Assembly (NCBI GenBank): GCA_024103135.1
Contig: JAGFIZ010000106.1
Location: 18,630 to 82,629 of the forward strand
DNA length: 64,000 bases
DNA from: Bradyrhizobiaceae bacterium
GTDB taxonomy: Bacteria > Bacteroidota > Ignavibacteria > Kapaibacteriales > Kapaibacteriaceae
Direction of reading: 5' to 3'
The translations under genes and the position numbers were made by a program. Of this stretch, positions 55,401-62,597 are shown in pieces (the stretch's first letter is position 1; each line of letters starts with the position of its first letter). The notes under the pieces were generated by a model that saw nothing but the letters and a program-made list of their open reading frames with translations, did not search any database and was not told the DNA's origin.

Positions 55401-57827
55401 TTCAGCACACATACGTACACCACGTTCCCAACACCAGGTAACACCTTTATCTGGACAGTAACTGGCGGTACGATCGTGTCTGGTCAGTACACCAATACGG
55501 TAGATGTTAAGTGGGGTCCAGCCGGTGAAGGTACACTTGCAGTTCAGGAAACCGTTCCTGGCTCGGATTGTATCGTAACAGATAAGGACACATTCGATAT
55601 CCGTCCAACGCCGACACCTTCCATCACGGGTAACTTCAACCCATGCGGAAACTCGACGCAGACATACACAACACCATTCGTATCTGGTAACAGCTACAAC
55701 TGGGTTGTAGTAGGCGGTATCATCAATAGCGGTCAAGGCACGAACACCATCACAGTAACATGGATGAATCCGGCTTGGCCAAACGTGATCAACGGATCAG
55801 TAGAAGTCACTGAATGGGTAACCGACGTCCTCCCAAGCATGAGCTGTATTGCAACCAATACACGCATGATCACGGTACGTCCAAACCCACCAGTACCAAC
55901 AATCACTGGTCTGAACGTTGTCTGCGCAACGGACCTTACCAACAATCCAGCAACGGATAACATGACGTCATACAGCACCAGTATCCCAGCCACTGGCTCA
56001 AACCAGGGTTCGGTATTCTATACCTGGTCTGTATCATCGAATGGTACCATCGTTGGATCTGCTAACACCACTAGTGTAAACGTACGTTGGACAAACAACA
56101 CCTCCGTACCACAAATCGGTACGGTTACGATCACGCAGACATCATCGTTCGGTTGCGTAACATCAGCTTCGTTGAACGTTACAATCAACCCACTGCCAGA
56201 ACCATCTATCAGTGGTCCAGTCAGCGTATGCTTGAATAACTTGCTGTCATACACGACACCAGGCGTTCCAGGCAATACTTACAACTGGTTCGTATCAGGC
56301 GGCAATGCAATCCGCTCAGGTCAAGGTACACCAAACGTCATGGTCGAATGGACGATGACCGGTACCCACACCCTGTCGGTTGTTGAAACCAACTCCTACG
56401 GTTGTTCAGTTCAAAACAATCTTCAAGTTGTTGTTCACGAGCTTCCAAGCGTAGAAATCACAGCTTCTGGTCCAACAACATTCTGTCAAGGTGGCGACGT
56501 TACACTGTCCGCTCCTATCGGCTTCGTGACCTACGTATGGTCGACCGGTGAAACAGGTCGCAGCATCGTAGTCCACACTGGTGGTTCGTACTATGTAACA
56601 GTTACCGACGAGAATGGCTGTACCGGTGTATCGAACACCATTACCGTGAACGTATTCCCAAGCTCGCTGCCAATCATCACAGTTAGTGGTCCAACCACCT
56701 TCTGCGAAGGCAACGAAGTAACACTGACGGCTCCTTCCGGATTTACCAGCTACTACTGGTCGACCGGTGCCACAACACAATCAATCGTTGTTACTCAGAG
56801 CGGTACATACACCGTTACAGTAGCCGACAACAATGGTTGCACAGGCACATCGACAGAAGTTGATGTCTTCGTAAATCCAAAGCCAGCCCCAGTTCTTACG
56901 GTTGTTGGTTCAACCACCGTATGCTCAGGCGACAGTGTTGAAGTACGTGCACCAAATGGTTACGTATCATACAGCTGGACATCTTCATCGAACACTAACT
57001 ATGGCACTGGTCGCTCAATTACAGTTCGTCAGACAGACACGCTCTACTGCACTGTAGTTGATGCTAATGGCTGTACAGGTGTTTCGGACACAGTAATCAT
57101 CACTGTTGCTCCAGTAGTTGCTCCAGTCATTACTCCAAACGGTCCAACAACATTCTGCGAAGGTGGTGCAGTTGTACTCTCCGCTCCTGCTGGCTTCTCG
57201 ACCTACTTCTGGTCGAACGGTGCAACAACGCGCGAGATTACAGTTCAAGACGGCGGTACATACAGCGTAACGGTAACAAGCGCTGCAATGTGCGAGTCTT
57301 CGTCACTCCCAACAGATGTTACGGTTAACCCACTTCCAGCACGTCCAACGATCACGCGTCACGGCGACGTCCTCACCGCAAACTCAAGCGTAGCTCAGAC
57401 CTACCAGTGGTATCATGACGGTACAATGGTTCCAGGTGCTACACAGCAAACACTTGCAGTTTCGCAGTCAGGCGTATACCGTGTAGAAATCACAGACGAT
57501 AACTCTTGCGGAGCTATCTCTGACGGCTTCAACGTAGCACTCACAGACGTTGCTGAAGGTGATGTAACTGCAGGCCGCTTGCCAGTACACATCTTCCCGA
57601 ACCCAACAAATGGTCAGTTCACAATCGAAGCTGATCTCTACGAAGTTGGCCCAGTACATATCGAGCTTGTTAACACCATTGGTGAAGTGGTATTCTCAGC
57701 CGACGAATTGTACACGGGTGGTACGTTCAAGACAAACGTGAACATGGGTACACTTGCCAACGGCATGTACAACGTGGTCATCACCTCTGGCAGCGAACGC
57801 TGGACGGTACGTCTTGTCCGTCAGTAA
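46440..57827 (+). CDS. Giant secreted PKD-like repeat surface protein with T9SS tail (3,795 residues)
   Basis: The start at 46440 has a strong ribosome-binding site and gives a signal peptide (LTFLLALLLGAVTPPSLWSQ after a basic start). Residues about 80-290 form a nidogen-like, beta-rich head (FGGADFEFMFYGELLNLTDN, IDLEPDAGGNIWWQV). From about 310 to 3,330 there are some 26 PKD-like/Ig-like repeats of 80-100 residues; the shared pattern is C...Y, 'G-x-T-Y-x-W-x-V', 'G-G-T-I', 'V-x-W', 'V-x-E-T', then Cys. Four SprB-like Ig repeats follow (TTFCQGGDVTLSAPIGFVTY and similar). The end, FPNPTNGQFTIEADLYEVGP through 'LANGMYNVVIT', is a T9SS sorting domain. It is probably an adhesin or S-layer-like filament; SprB-type proteins serve gliding or attachment. 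Proline is mostly CCA and threonine ACA, unlike its neighbours. Confidence 0.9.
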   Translation: MKSFGSAALGTQRRSGPVVLTFLLALLLGAVTPPSLWSQVTSLTATPSSPTCYGTSFNLDATVTSRQTPSHNAPAGPGALGALVAQGAGANNSAVTNLALGNDQLSAAQNPVQFGGADFEFMFYGELLNLTDNGFYVSSNGFITFLNGVNTGIIPANVPNAAAPNKTIILANIDLEPDAGGNIWWQVQTDGAGNDLLVITFENVMFQGGAGPPGNGNDVDIQLIISEHNNAANPDRITWNLLNIPQPGGFYGVIAGFENECGNAGQAVYQNAAAAYAAIAGEQWTSDHVTTTTPYASVLVKFFDGATLMGSASPSPNPPLGASSNTIYAVPLSFRGVGTHSYWARAIYTYNNCTKDSVDLATPLSHVVVANPVSQTITNPTAPNCGNAVGTASVPVNTPPNTYTWSGSPAGAFASFTPNGTNAASTTNIVYNNAALSPSGTSVTLTVVEALSVAPFCATTNTGASYTVYPNPGSPTITGSGTNNGGINPPASPGASGNPCAGTSRTYTATASLTAPGATYYYWQLTGAAAGTTVNGFPVSGGAVNVVNTTNTVTIVWGNSTTNYTATLVCTASNGTGGVAGSPGTQRSCVGASSLSTPVYINGVPAVAPVLETVPGPAVASPTTVCENDTRTYGVPLTLGSTYAWSVTNTANVPVAPGAGTYTLVTGVPPNNNSATIDWNGQNTYRVHCTETTSGGCVTTHTFHQVLVNDEPQPVLSAPVPATQCTYIGGPIQNGQNLAQYPFTVTPHNATNRFDWAVTNGVFVSTGISSITNINAVGANATQYVRWTSPGTNQVTVTETIVATGCAKTVTQNVTVVASPTPKTITGPGYVTGVAGNPCDGTGPHAYSISGPVGANTYTWSIVSGPGSIVGPAIGTSVNINWTPAGGPATRVIKVVEQEPSGGCQTERHYTININPQPNGSISPNPTAVCDGSTVKLKFIPVAGTVIPGATYSWYTSTPGNISFVGSTTFDSVVVQGTNAGPALVAGNVTVDVTNPGVGGCTQTFTSTVNVVPNPTVLAPTVPSPICVGGAYTITANASAWPGAPVNRYWTLTLTPTAAYSGATVLTTTVMSNAASYGWNIVIGDSSVADILSGGTFDLTVTVNDSLAPAGCKTTANFPGNVVSPRPVRPQVDFPVPQVVCDGNYPQVYNITNFNAALTYSTGTVTPGILYVLAAPTITINDWGVPGPKVFELIATDATGCGRLQRYNINVVATPVNPQPQPITIANVCVDSFYFDKPMPVGPISPDPTHIVTYSAPSPLANHWYEWVVTNGFIITGTPGAYSSVGTSTVAALNATSCQVVWTGPTPGKVKYLVYTSDPNSAPPNPCFATSIEPTVGLPLLPNVPLTFTTTSSEPGDKVCEGNTIDLILSGSKLGLIYQVEEEVAGVWTPVAGTMVSGTGMPINITIPTAALTITTSPFTDHVFRITAKDTAFTPKTCEWLRTSVNNIVVHVYDTPNDIPVSIAAPTIICEGESLTFQIGTAGQPSQTHVMYEVWYRQIHPVVGPYTATVPLVTGLGNGGVLSLGYITPGSMGTGGALLNTDNYEFEVRAYIPAAPSLPPASGCPATMTAHPTARIFQHPVDPTVTFVPNPICWEEDITVNLASSEAGVEYEVRANGSFLSPQVILQGTGGPISATFNSTLIQPTNPVGSAVVPNVEVQARLVSNASYPRPIPTSACPVAYGTINYTVYEKPVAVVTGPATSCGPSTATYTASPVTPAPPMYFDWLITTVPPAGTTPTFLNNTGVSGTSNPFIVNWGTHTLNCDGTYNPLAQTIRMIATNMWGCTDTAFFNLTIEPTVSDALISGPSMSCIYGGFEEHLDTFTVERPAPCVFPAGTTYLWTMPTGVVSGAIRSGQYTTGIVAEWYTTGGTNIGTVQCDITLPPSHGGCVTTVTKNVVVYPLPVPVINGPVNVCQNDTNRVYTADNYPSDTYYWQVIGGTIDGGTGSGVVGDTATRYGVGLNTISVDWLDTPNPNAFIRLKQVSSVGCMNITTLAIVVNPTPVPVINGADVACDNSVYTYSTADNAPNNTYLWTVMAGGNATITGGANQATATVLTGDIGGGTSFTLQLTETVLATNCTKTVTKTVNIVEKPNPTIVRLAPAGGAVGGACLGQTITYGETDPVAGNPSYSYKWSVANGSITGSDENSTLVVTWNTVGSGTVTLSKWHTGSQCTTTVSQTVNIVNPPAPTISGPLTVCGESTHVYSTPNITGNTYSWTISGNGTITSGAATNAATILFDNPTPGSTLPATITVTETNTLSGCAATVNVGVTINYQPQVATVTRVSPAGPANQACNNSTIIYSVPNNTGSTYNWTVTGGTIIAGGTTNQVTVQWVNVGTQTLTVVETDISGTCSATTVHNVGVTYQPVPAITGDANTCTGDEVTYSTPDVPGSTYAWSLPSLGGTFTSGTTSHTVTVEWMLTGARTIQVVETNGNCTATATLTVNVGKTPTSTAIARITPAGNVAVACVNQTITYGTTNTGNDFLWTVSGGSIIGSNTSYQVTVEWTTVGSHTITLKETATGTDCSTTVTQVVNVEDQPVPNISGATPVCTGDIKTYSVTAVPGHTYAWSISGGGNIMSSATSSSVDVEWTTAGTWTVDIVQSNATGNCTATSSLTVVVNQTPVQTVITGAETVCNGSVQPYSVTAIGGQEYTWTVTGGTITTGVGTNAITVQWTAMGLQNVKVKIKTIGTNCEVILSKDVTVEFQPAPSITGDAVVCTNTEETYSTPANPGSTYLWTVTGGTITSATTSPTVTIKWTNAGSQTVTVTEWNASGNCQATATMTVTVHEKPSTTDISRIAPAGPLDHACENDTITYSTPFNASSSYVWTVTGGSFVGSSTGNSVVVHWTAMGNQTLTVVETTTGTDCQTTDVQNITVTYKPTPNINGANVACINKDHVYSTPYVAGSTYEWTITPSNVFAPITGYPNSNTIQVKWIQPGLHTVSVTETNVAGGCSTTATMQVQVNEIPTPFISSVTGYGNPAGRRPGIVCNFSTHTYTTFPTPGNTFIWTVTGGTIVSGQYTNTVDVKWGPAGEGTLAVQETVPGSDCIVTDKDTFDIRPTPTPSITGNFNPCGNSTQTYTTPFVSGNSYNWVVVGGIINSGQGTNTITVTWMNPAWPNVINGSVEVTEWVTDVLPSMSCIATNTRMITVRPNPPVPTITGLNVVCATDLTNNPATDNMTSYSTSIPATGSNQGSVFYTWSVSSNGTIVGSANTTSVNVRWTNNTSVPQIGTVTITQTSSFGCVTSASLNVTINPLPEPSISGPVSVCLNNLLSYTTPGVPGNTYNWFVSGGNAIRSGQGTPNVMVEWTMTGTHTLSVVETNSYGCSVQNNLQVVVHELPSVEITASGPTTFCQGGDVTLSAPIGFVTYVWSTGETGRSIVVHTGGSYYVTVTDENGCTGVSNTITVNVFPSSLPIITVSGPTTFCEGNEVTLTAPSGFTSYYWSTGATTQSIVVTQSGTYTVTVADNNGCTGTSTEVDVFVNPKPAPVLTVVGSTTVCSGDSVEVRAPNGYVSYSWTSSSNTNYGTGRSITVRQTDTLYCTVVDANGCTGVSDTVIITVAPVVAPVITPNGPTTFCEGGAVVLSAPAGFSTYFWSNGATTREITVQDGGTYSVTVTSAAMCESSSLPTDVTVNPLPARPTITRHGDVLTANSSVAQTYQWYHDGTMVPGATQQTLAVSQSGVYRVEITDDNSCGAISDGFNVALTDVAEGDVTAGRLPVHIFPNPTNGQFTIEADLYEVGPVHIELVNTIGEVVFSADELYTGGTFKTNVNMGTLANGMYNVVITSGSERWTVRLVRQ

Positions 57828-57841
57828 GCAATGATTTAGAC

Positions 57842-57862
57842 CTTGCAGTAAAACACTGCAAG
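57842..57862. terminator. Stem-loop just after the giant gene
   Basis: CTTGCAGT (57842-57849)/ACTGCAAG (57855-57862) with an AAAAC loop lies 15 bp after the stop. It precedes the stronger terminator and may stabilise the 3' end. Confidence 0.6.
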
Positions 57863-57877
57863 TGAAGATCTCTCAAA

Positions 57878-57915
57878 GAAAGGCGCATCCTTAAACGGGA
57901 TGCGCCTTTCGCTTT
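57878..57915 (+). terminator. Strong intrinsic terminator of the giant gene
   Basis: Thirteen-base arms GAAAGGCGCATCC (57878-57890) and GGATGCGCCTTTC (57898-57910) form a perfect stem with a 7-nt loop, followed by GCTTTT. This is the best terminator in the window. Confidence 0.9.
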
Positions 57916-57976
57916 TATGTGAACGACTTAACTGCGTAAGGTCGCATGGAGGTGTATGCGGTCATATCGGACTTCT

Positions 57977-58980
57977 CTTGCATAATCCAGACGGAACGGG
58001 CGTGTCCATCTCCTGTGATTAGGTGTTAGCCTGGGTGTGCTGATGGAGTATTGTCTTGACTACATGAACCGGACTGAACACGCGTGTTCATCACGAGCGA
58101 CTATGCATCAAGCTGGGTCGCAGCAATAGTGAGTACCTTGACTACATGAACCAGACTGAACGTGCATGTTCACCACATTTGAATAAACATCGGGCTGAGT
58201 TTTAACAGTGGAAGAAATCTTGACTGTATGGACCAAGTAGGCGTGAGTATCCATGCCGTGTGCCTATCATCAGACCGAGTCGTAGCAATGAAATGCGTCT
58301 TGAATGAATGCACCCGGCAGAGCGCGTGTTAATATCAGGCGACTAAGCATATGGCCGAGGCGTAGCAATAGGGGGTGTCGTGTTGATTGCACCAGGCAGC
58401 GCACGTGCTAATGTCAGGTGATAAAGCATCAGGCCATGGTGTAGCAATGAGAGAGGTCTTGATTAAATGCGCGAGGCAGAGCGCGTTGAACATGCCATTT
58501 GACTAAGCGCCTGGCCGAGTGGTAGCATTTGAGGCCACTTGATTAATGTAGGAGGCAGAGTGAGCTGATCATGCCATGTGAATAATCATCAAGCCGAGGG
58601 GTGGCAATGGAGGACGTCGTGATTGAATGCACCAGGCAGCGCGCGTGTTAGTGTCAGGTGAATAAGCATCAGGCCGAGGGGTGGCAATGGAGGATGTCGC
58701 GTTTGAATGCACCAGGCAAGACGTGCGTGTTTATGTCTTGTGACTGAGCATTAGGCTTGGTCGTAGCAGTGGGGGACCACTAGCCAGCATGGACCAGACT
58801 ACACGTACCTGATCGTCTCATCAGAGCATAGATCAAACGTGTGGTACGAATGGAAGTCTTCCCGAATTTTCGGTGCAAACTCAGCGTGCGTTTTACTCGC
58901 GTATGACTTGACTTCAGGACAGCGGTACCAATGCAGAGCCTCTTGATTGAACCAGCCCGAACCTGCTCGTTCATCTGCTG
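57977..58980. repeat. Degenerate tandem array, 80-bp period, about 12 units, non-coding
   Basis: Units begin with CTTGA-like words at 57977, 58055, 58137, 58219, 58299, 58381, 58458, 58538, 58618, 58698, 58778 and, more weakly, 58858 and 58940. An internal word (GTAGCAAT or GTGGCAAT) recurs about 60 bp into each unit, at 58122, 58283, 58363, 58442, 58522, 58602, 58682 and 58763. Units 8 and 9 (58538-58697) are the most alike. The centre of unit 2 is a perfect 14-bp palindrome GAACACGCGTGTTC (58076-58089), and related GCGTGTT cores recur. The 80-bp period is not a multiple of three and no open frame crosses the units, so the array is not protein-coding. The 1.5-kb interval 57916-59381 holds nothing else except the next repeat. 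Confidence 0.85.
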
Positions 58981-59287
58981 CGTCGACCAGACTACACCTA
59001 GTCCAGGGGGCAGAGGTTAATGCAATAGCGCAATGCAGGGCAATGCGAGGCAAGGTATGACTCTGTGCCAATGTAAGGGTAGCCTGATGCCTAGAGGAAA
59101 CACACCTGCATCGTCCAGACGACACCTAGTCCAGGGGGCAGAGGTTAATGCAATAGCGCAATGCACGGCAAGGCATGACTCTGTGCCATTGTGAGGGTAA
59201 TCTCCTGCCTGAACGAAACACATCTGCGGCGCCCTAACTGCAACTAATCCTGAGTTTAGAGGTTATTGCAATAGCGCAAGGCATGAC
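58978..59287. repeat. Direct repeat of about 120-128 bp, two and a half copies
   Basis: The word GTCCAGGGGGCAGAGGTTAA, followed by TGCAATAGCGCAATGCA and, further on, ATGACTCTGTGCCA, occurs at about 59001 and again at about 59129. A third, diverged and truncated copy starts near 59246 (TCCTGAGTTTAGAGG, then TGCAATAGCGCAAGGC). It abuts the 80-bp array on its right and ends just before the next gene. It appears non-coding. Confidence 0.85.
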
Positions 59288-59381
59288 TGGTTATGTGCTG
59301 AAGTATCTTCGTGTAACAGACCAGCATTCAATACATCCTTGCAGAACAAACCATACACTCAACACTAGGAAGAGAGAGATT

Positions 59382-60218
59382 GTGCTGAAGACCTTCAATA
59401 CCATGCTGATGGCAGTTGTCGCATTGTTGTTATGTACTACATCGGGCACGGCAGAACCGACGGGGGTCACCGGAAGAACTGCAACGACCAGTTCTGGTTG
59501 CAGTGGAAGCGAATGCCATGGTGCTGCCTCCACTCTGACAACACTCAGTGTTCTGGAGTCGGTGGACGGCAAACTCACGACGACCACGAATGCAACGCTG
59601 ACCCTTACGCTACGTGTGGCTAATGGCACCAAGTCAGCTGGTGGCTGTAACATCGCCGTTAAATCTACTAGGAATGGCTTTTCTCGTGCCGGCCAGCTGG
59701 GTACGGTTACTGATGGCGGCCTGTATCTCCCTGGCACAGAGCTAACGCACATCTCTCCTCGGGCATTTGTCGATGGCGCTGCAGAATTCAGGTTTACGTG
59801 GACTGCTCCAGCCAAGGCGGGGACGTACTATCTGCAAGCATCAGGCAACGCTGTGAACCTCAATGGTTCGGCAAGCGGAGATCAATGGAACTTCCTGGAA
59901 CCGATCGAGATCGTTGTAACGGAAGCATCGTCGGTGGACGAGGTACATAGCCCCCTGACATCATTGTATCCGGTACCTGCTCACGGCACGGTAACGATTG
60001 AAGCCGCTACAGTCCCAGGGACGGAGGTGACGTTGATGATAATTGACCAGATCGGGAAGGTTGTGTATTCTTGGCAAGGTCTGTCAAATACGGACCAGTT
60101 GACATTCGTCTGGAGTGGGCGCACAACTAGTGGAGACGTGGCACCATCTGGTGTGTACAGTGTTGCCGTGCTGAATGATAGGCGAACGATGATTGGACGG
60201 GCTGTCATAGCGCACTAA
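59382..60218 (+). CDS. Secreted choice-of-anchor V-type protein with CX4CH heme-like motif and T9SS tail
   Basis: From GTG at 59382 the product (278 residues) has a signal peptide (FNTMLMAVVALLLCTTSGTA) and the motif C-S-G-S-E-C-H (SSGCSGSECHGA), which fits a CX4CH c-type heme site. The body (GCNIAVKST ... AGTYYLQASGNAVNLNGSAS, GDQW) resembles the choice-of-anchor V domain, whose members often carry CxxCH. The end (LYPVPAHGTVTIEA ... VAPSGVYSVAVLND) is a T9SS-type tail. It may bind heme at the cell surface. ATG at 59403 is another start. The long frame upstream of 59382 reaches the repeat and is not believed. Confidence 0.7.
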   Translation: MLKTFNTMLMAVVALLLCTTSGTAEPTGVTGRTATTSSGCSGSECHGAASTLTTLSVLESVDGKLTTTTNATLTLTLRVANGTKSAGGCNIAVKSTRNGFSRAGQLGTVTDGGLYLPGTELTHISPRAFVDGAAEFRFTWTAPAKAGTYYLQASGNAVNLNGSASGDQWNFLEPIEIVVTEASSVDEVHSPLTSLYPVPAHGTVTIEAATVPGTEVTLMIIDQIGKVVYSWQGLSNTDQLTFVWSGRTTSGDVAPSGVYSVAVLNDRRTMIGRAVIAH

Positions 60219-60270
60219 CAAGCAACAAACATTCGCTTTGCATCGGTTTCACCAATAACTCTTTCTACTC

Positions 60271-62559
60271 TTGCTACACATTGCCCATCGCTGGTTCATT
60301 GTTGCTGCAGCTGCCATGCTGCTGTGTACAGTAGCGGCTAAGGCGCAGTGGACGCGTGCGACCTTGCCACCACCGTACTCGACTGGCTATTACCTTGATG
60401 TGTTCTTCTTGCCGTCCAATACCGCCTATGGTTGGGCATGTAGTATTGACGGCTATGTGGTGCGCACAACCGATGGTGGTCAGACGTGGAGAGGAACGCA
60501 ACCAGGTAGACCGTTCCTTGAATACATCCAGTTTCTAACTCCACAGATCGGTTATACGTCGGGTCCAGCAGGCATCTACCGCTCGGACGATGGTGGTGCA
60601 ACCTGGACTGATATCACCCCCATGGATCCCAATCAAGAACAGAGCTGGGGTAGCTACTTCTTGAACCAGAACGAAGGGGTGTATTTGGTAGGGGGCTGTA
60701 GCACTGGCCTTCAAGCGTTCTATCGCACCACGGATGGTGGCGCATCATGGAATGTGTCGTATGGCAACGAACGAGAGAGCGGTCTGTCTGACGCATTGTT
60801 GTACAAGGATGGAAGCGGTTTTGCTATTAGCAGTGGCGTGGTATGGAGAACGACGGACTACGGAGCGCGCTGGAGAAAGCATAGCAATACTCCACGAAGA
60901 GTATGGCATGAAGAGCTTGCAATCAAGAACAACACCTTCCTTATTCCGTATTCAGGCAGCGACTGCTCAGGCAGTGGTAATAACATCGGCGGTATGCTGT
61001 GGTCGACAGATCAAGGATTTACGTGGAAGGAGTTCAATGTTGCACAGAATATGTTCGGCACCTGTCTCATTTCGGAACAAGAGGGGTGGGCTGTCGGTGA
61101 CGGACCATCGGCATTCTACACTTCCGATGGCGGTCAGACGTGGGAGAATAGGGCCTGCGGTCTTCGAGGAGATGTAGATGACGTCTACTTCATCGGTGAC
61201 ACACTTGGATGGATAGCTGGGACGGGGCTATATAAGTACACTCCACTCAAGCTTGCTCCTGGTGTTGCCATTGATCCACCTGGACCGATCATTGATATCT
61301 GCCGTGGCGATTCGGTGCTGCTTACGTCGACGATGGGTTTTTCGTCGTACCAGTGGAACGATGGTGTAAAGGGTCAAGCACGTTTTGCTACATCAGAAGG
61401 CAAGTACATCGTTACTGCATACGATACAGCGTCCTGTCAGCAATTCACAGCCGAAGTAGAGATTCGCTACTACCCCTCCGAAACACCGAGAATATTGGCC
61501 AGTGCAACAGAGGTCTGCAAGGGTGATTCAGTCCTCCTGCAATACACAGGTTCTGTAGAATCATTCACATGGTCCACGGGCGACACTTCAAGAACCATCT
61601 ACGTTAAAACATCCGGCAGCTACACCCTCACTACGACTGATGAGTATGGGTGTATCAACACGACGACTCCGATTGTGGTAACCATTCATGAAACGCCCGA
61701 GCCAACGATCACAGCCAATAGACGCACAACCATTTGTCTTGACGAGACCGTAACGCTGAGTGCGCCGCCAGGGTATGCATCGTACCAGTGGTCAACAAAC
61801 GAAACAACACAAAGCATTACGGTCAATACCGAGGGTACGTATAGGGTGACGGTTGTTGACCAGTTCGGCTGTGTTGGCATTTCGAACGAGATTACCGTTG
61901 TTGTGCTTGACACTCGAAACAAGATCGAGATACAATCGGTTCTGCCCAACAACACGTTTGAGCTACCTGGCGTTGCCGTGGGCCAGCTATCGTGCCGGAC
62001 GCTTGTTATCAGAAATCGATCGCTGACATCTGAGTTGACAATCCGTGATCCAATGCTTGTTGGTAACGTATTCTTTAGCATTCCACAATCACAACTGCCG
62101 CTGATTATTCAACCGCAGACAACAGGAGAATTGGTCGTTTGTAGCTCACCGATTGACACGGGGTATATTGCCGATACGTTAGTGCTTTCCGATACCTGCT
62201 CGCCAGTATTGATCCCTGTTAGCTGCAATGGTTCGCCGATTGTCTTTGACGGCACATCACGCTGTGAGACGCCTGTGCAGACGATTGTTATCCGCGCTGG
62301 TGTTGCCCATCAATTATCAGCCCCTTACCCACTTCCCGCATCGGACAAGTTCCAGCTTACCATTACCCCACCATTGCATGCAACGGTGCAGTTGGTGAAT
62401 AGTCTGGGGACGAGAGTAGCAACAGCTCTGCGCGAGGCACATGACGATGCCGATACCTACATGGTTGATGTGAGTGCCCTGCCGGTGGGTAGCTACGTGG
62501 CTGTAGTCCAGACTGATACGGGCGAACGCAGAAGTTTCCACGTCGTCGTTGCACGATAA
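60271..62559 (+). CDS. Secreted protein with six Asp-box (BNR) repeats, Ig-like repeats and T9SS tail
   Basis: The 762-residue product has a signal peptide (ending VAAKAQ). Residues 25-330 form a beta-propeller with Asp-box turns TTDGGQTW, SDDGGATW, TTDGGASW, TTDYGARW, STDQGFTW and TSDGGQTW, like Ycf48/BNR proteins. From about 345 there are three SprB-like Ig repeats (GFSSYQWNDG, SVESFTWSTGD, GYASYQWSTNE) of the same kind as the C-terminal ones of the giant protein. A choice-of-anchor-like domain follows, then a T9SS tail (SAPYPLPASDKFQLT ... LPVGSYVAVVQ). No sialidase catalytic residues are recognised. The start is TTG at 60271, chosen for the signal peptide; no strong ribosome-binding site is seen. 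Confidence 0.75.
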   Translation: MLHIAHRWFIVAAAAMLLCTVAAKAQWTRATLPPPYSTGYYLDVFFLPSNTAYGWACSIDGYVVRTTDGGQTWRGTQPGRPFLEYIQFLTPQIGYTSGPAGIYRSDDGGATWTDITPMDPNQEQSWGSYFLNQNEGVYLVGGCSTGLQAFYRTTDGGASWNVSYGNERESGLSDALLYKDGSGFAISSGVVWRTTDYGARWRKHSNTPRRVWHEELAIKNNTFLIPYSGSDCSGSGNNIGGMLWSTDQGFTWKEFNVAQNMFGTCLISEQEGWAVGDGPSAFYTSDGGQTWENRACGLRGDVDDVYFIGDTLGWIAGTGLYKYTPLKLAPGVAIDPPGPIIDICRGDSVLLTSTMGFSSYQWNDGVKGQARFATSEGKYIVTAYDTASCQQFTAEVEIRYYPSETPRILASATEVCKGDSVLLQYTGSVESFTWSTGDTSRTIYVKTSGSYTLTTTDEYGCINTTTPIVVTIHETPEPTITANRRTTICLDETVTLSAPPGYASYQWSTNETTQSITVNTEGTYRVTVVDQFGCVGISNEITVVVLDTRNKIEIQSVLPNNTFELPGVAVGQLSCRTLVIRNRSLTSELTIRDPMLVGNVFFSIPQSQLPLIIQPQTTGELVVCSSPIDTGYIADTLVLSDTCSPVLIPVSCNGSPIVFDGTSRCETPVQTIVIRAGVAHQLSAPYPLPASDKFQLTITPPLHATVQLVNSLGTRVATALREAHDDADTYMVDVSALPVGSYVAVVQTDTGERRSFHVVVAR

Positions 62560-62597
62560 TCAGATGCGGATAACCGAAATTCTTAGTAGTTTTCGCA

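Noticed and set aside
46595..57659. Many antisense frames within the giant gene
   Set aside because: They arise from the repetitive composition of the coding strand; none has a ribosome-binding site or family character.
58780..59223. Minus-strand frames of 64-108 codons in the repeat region
   Set aside because: They run through both repeat families with repeated peptides and have no start signal.
57916..59381. tRNA or known small RNA genes in the long gap, given the 80-bp units
   Set aside because: No cloverleaf pairing, anticodon arm or TTC loop pattern could be drawn in any unit.
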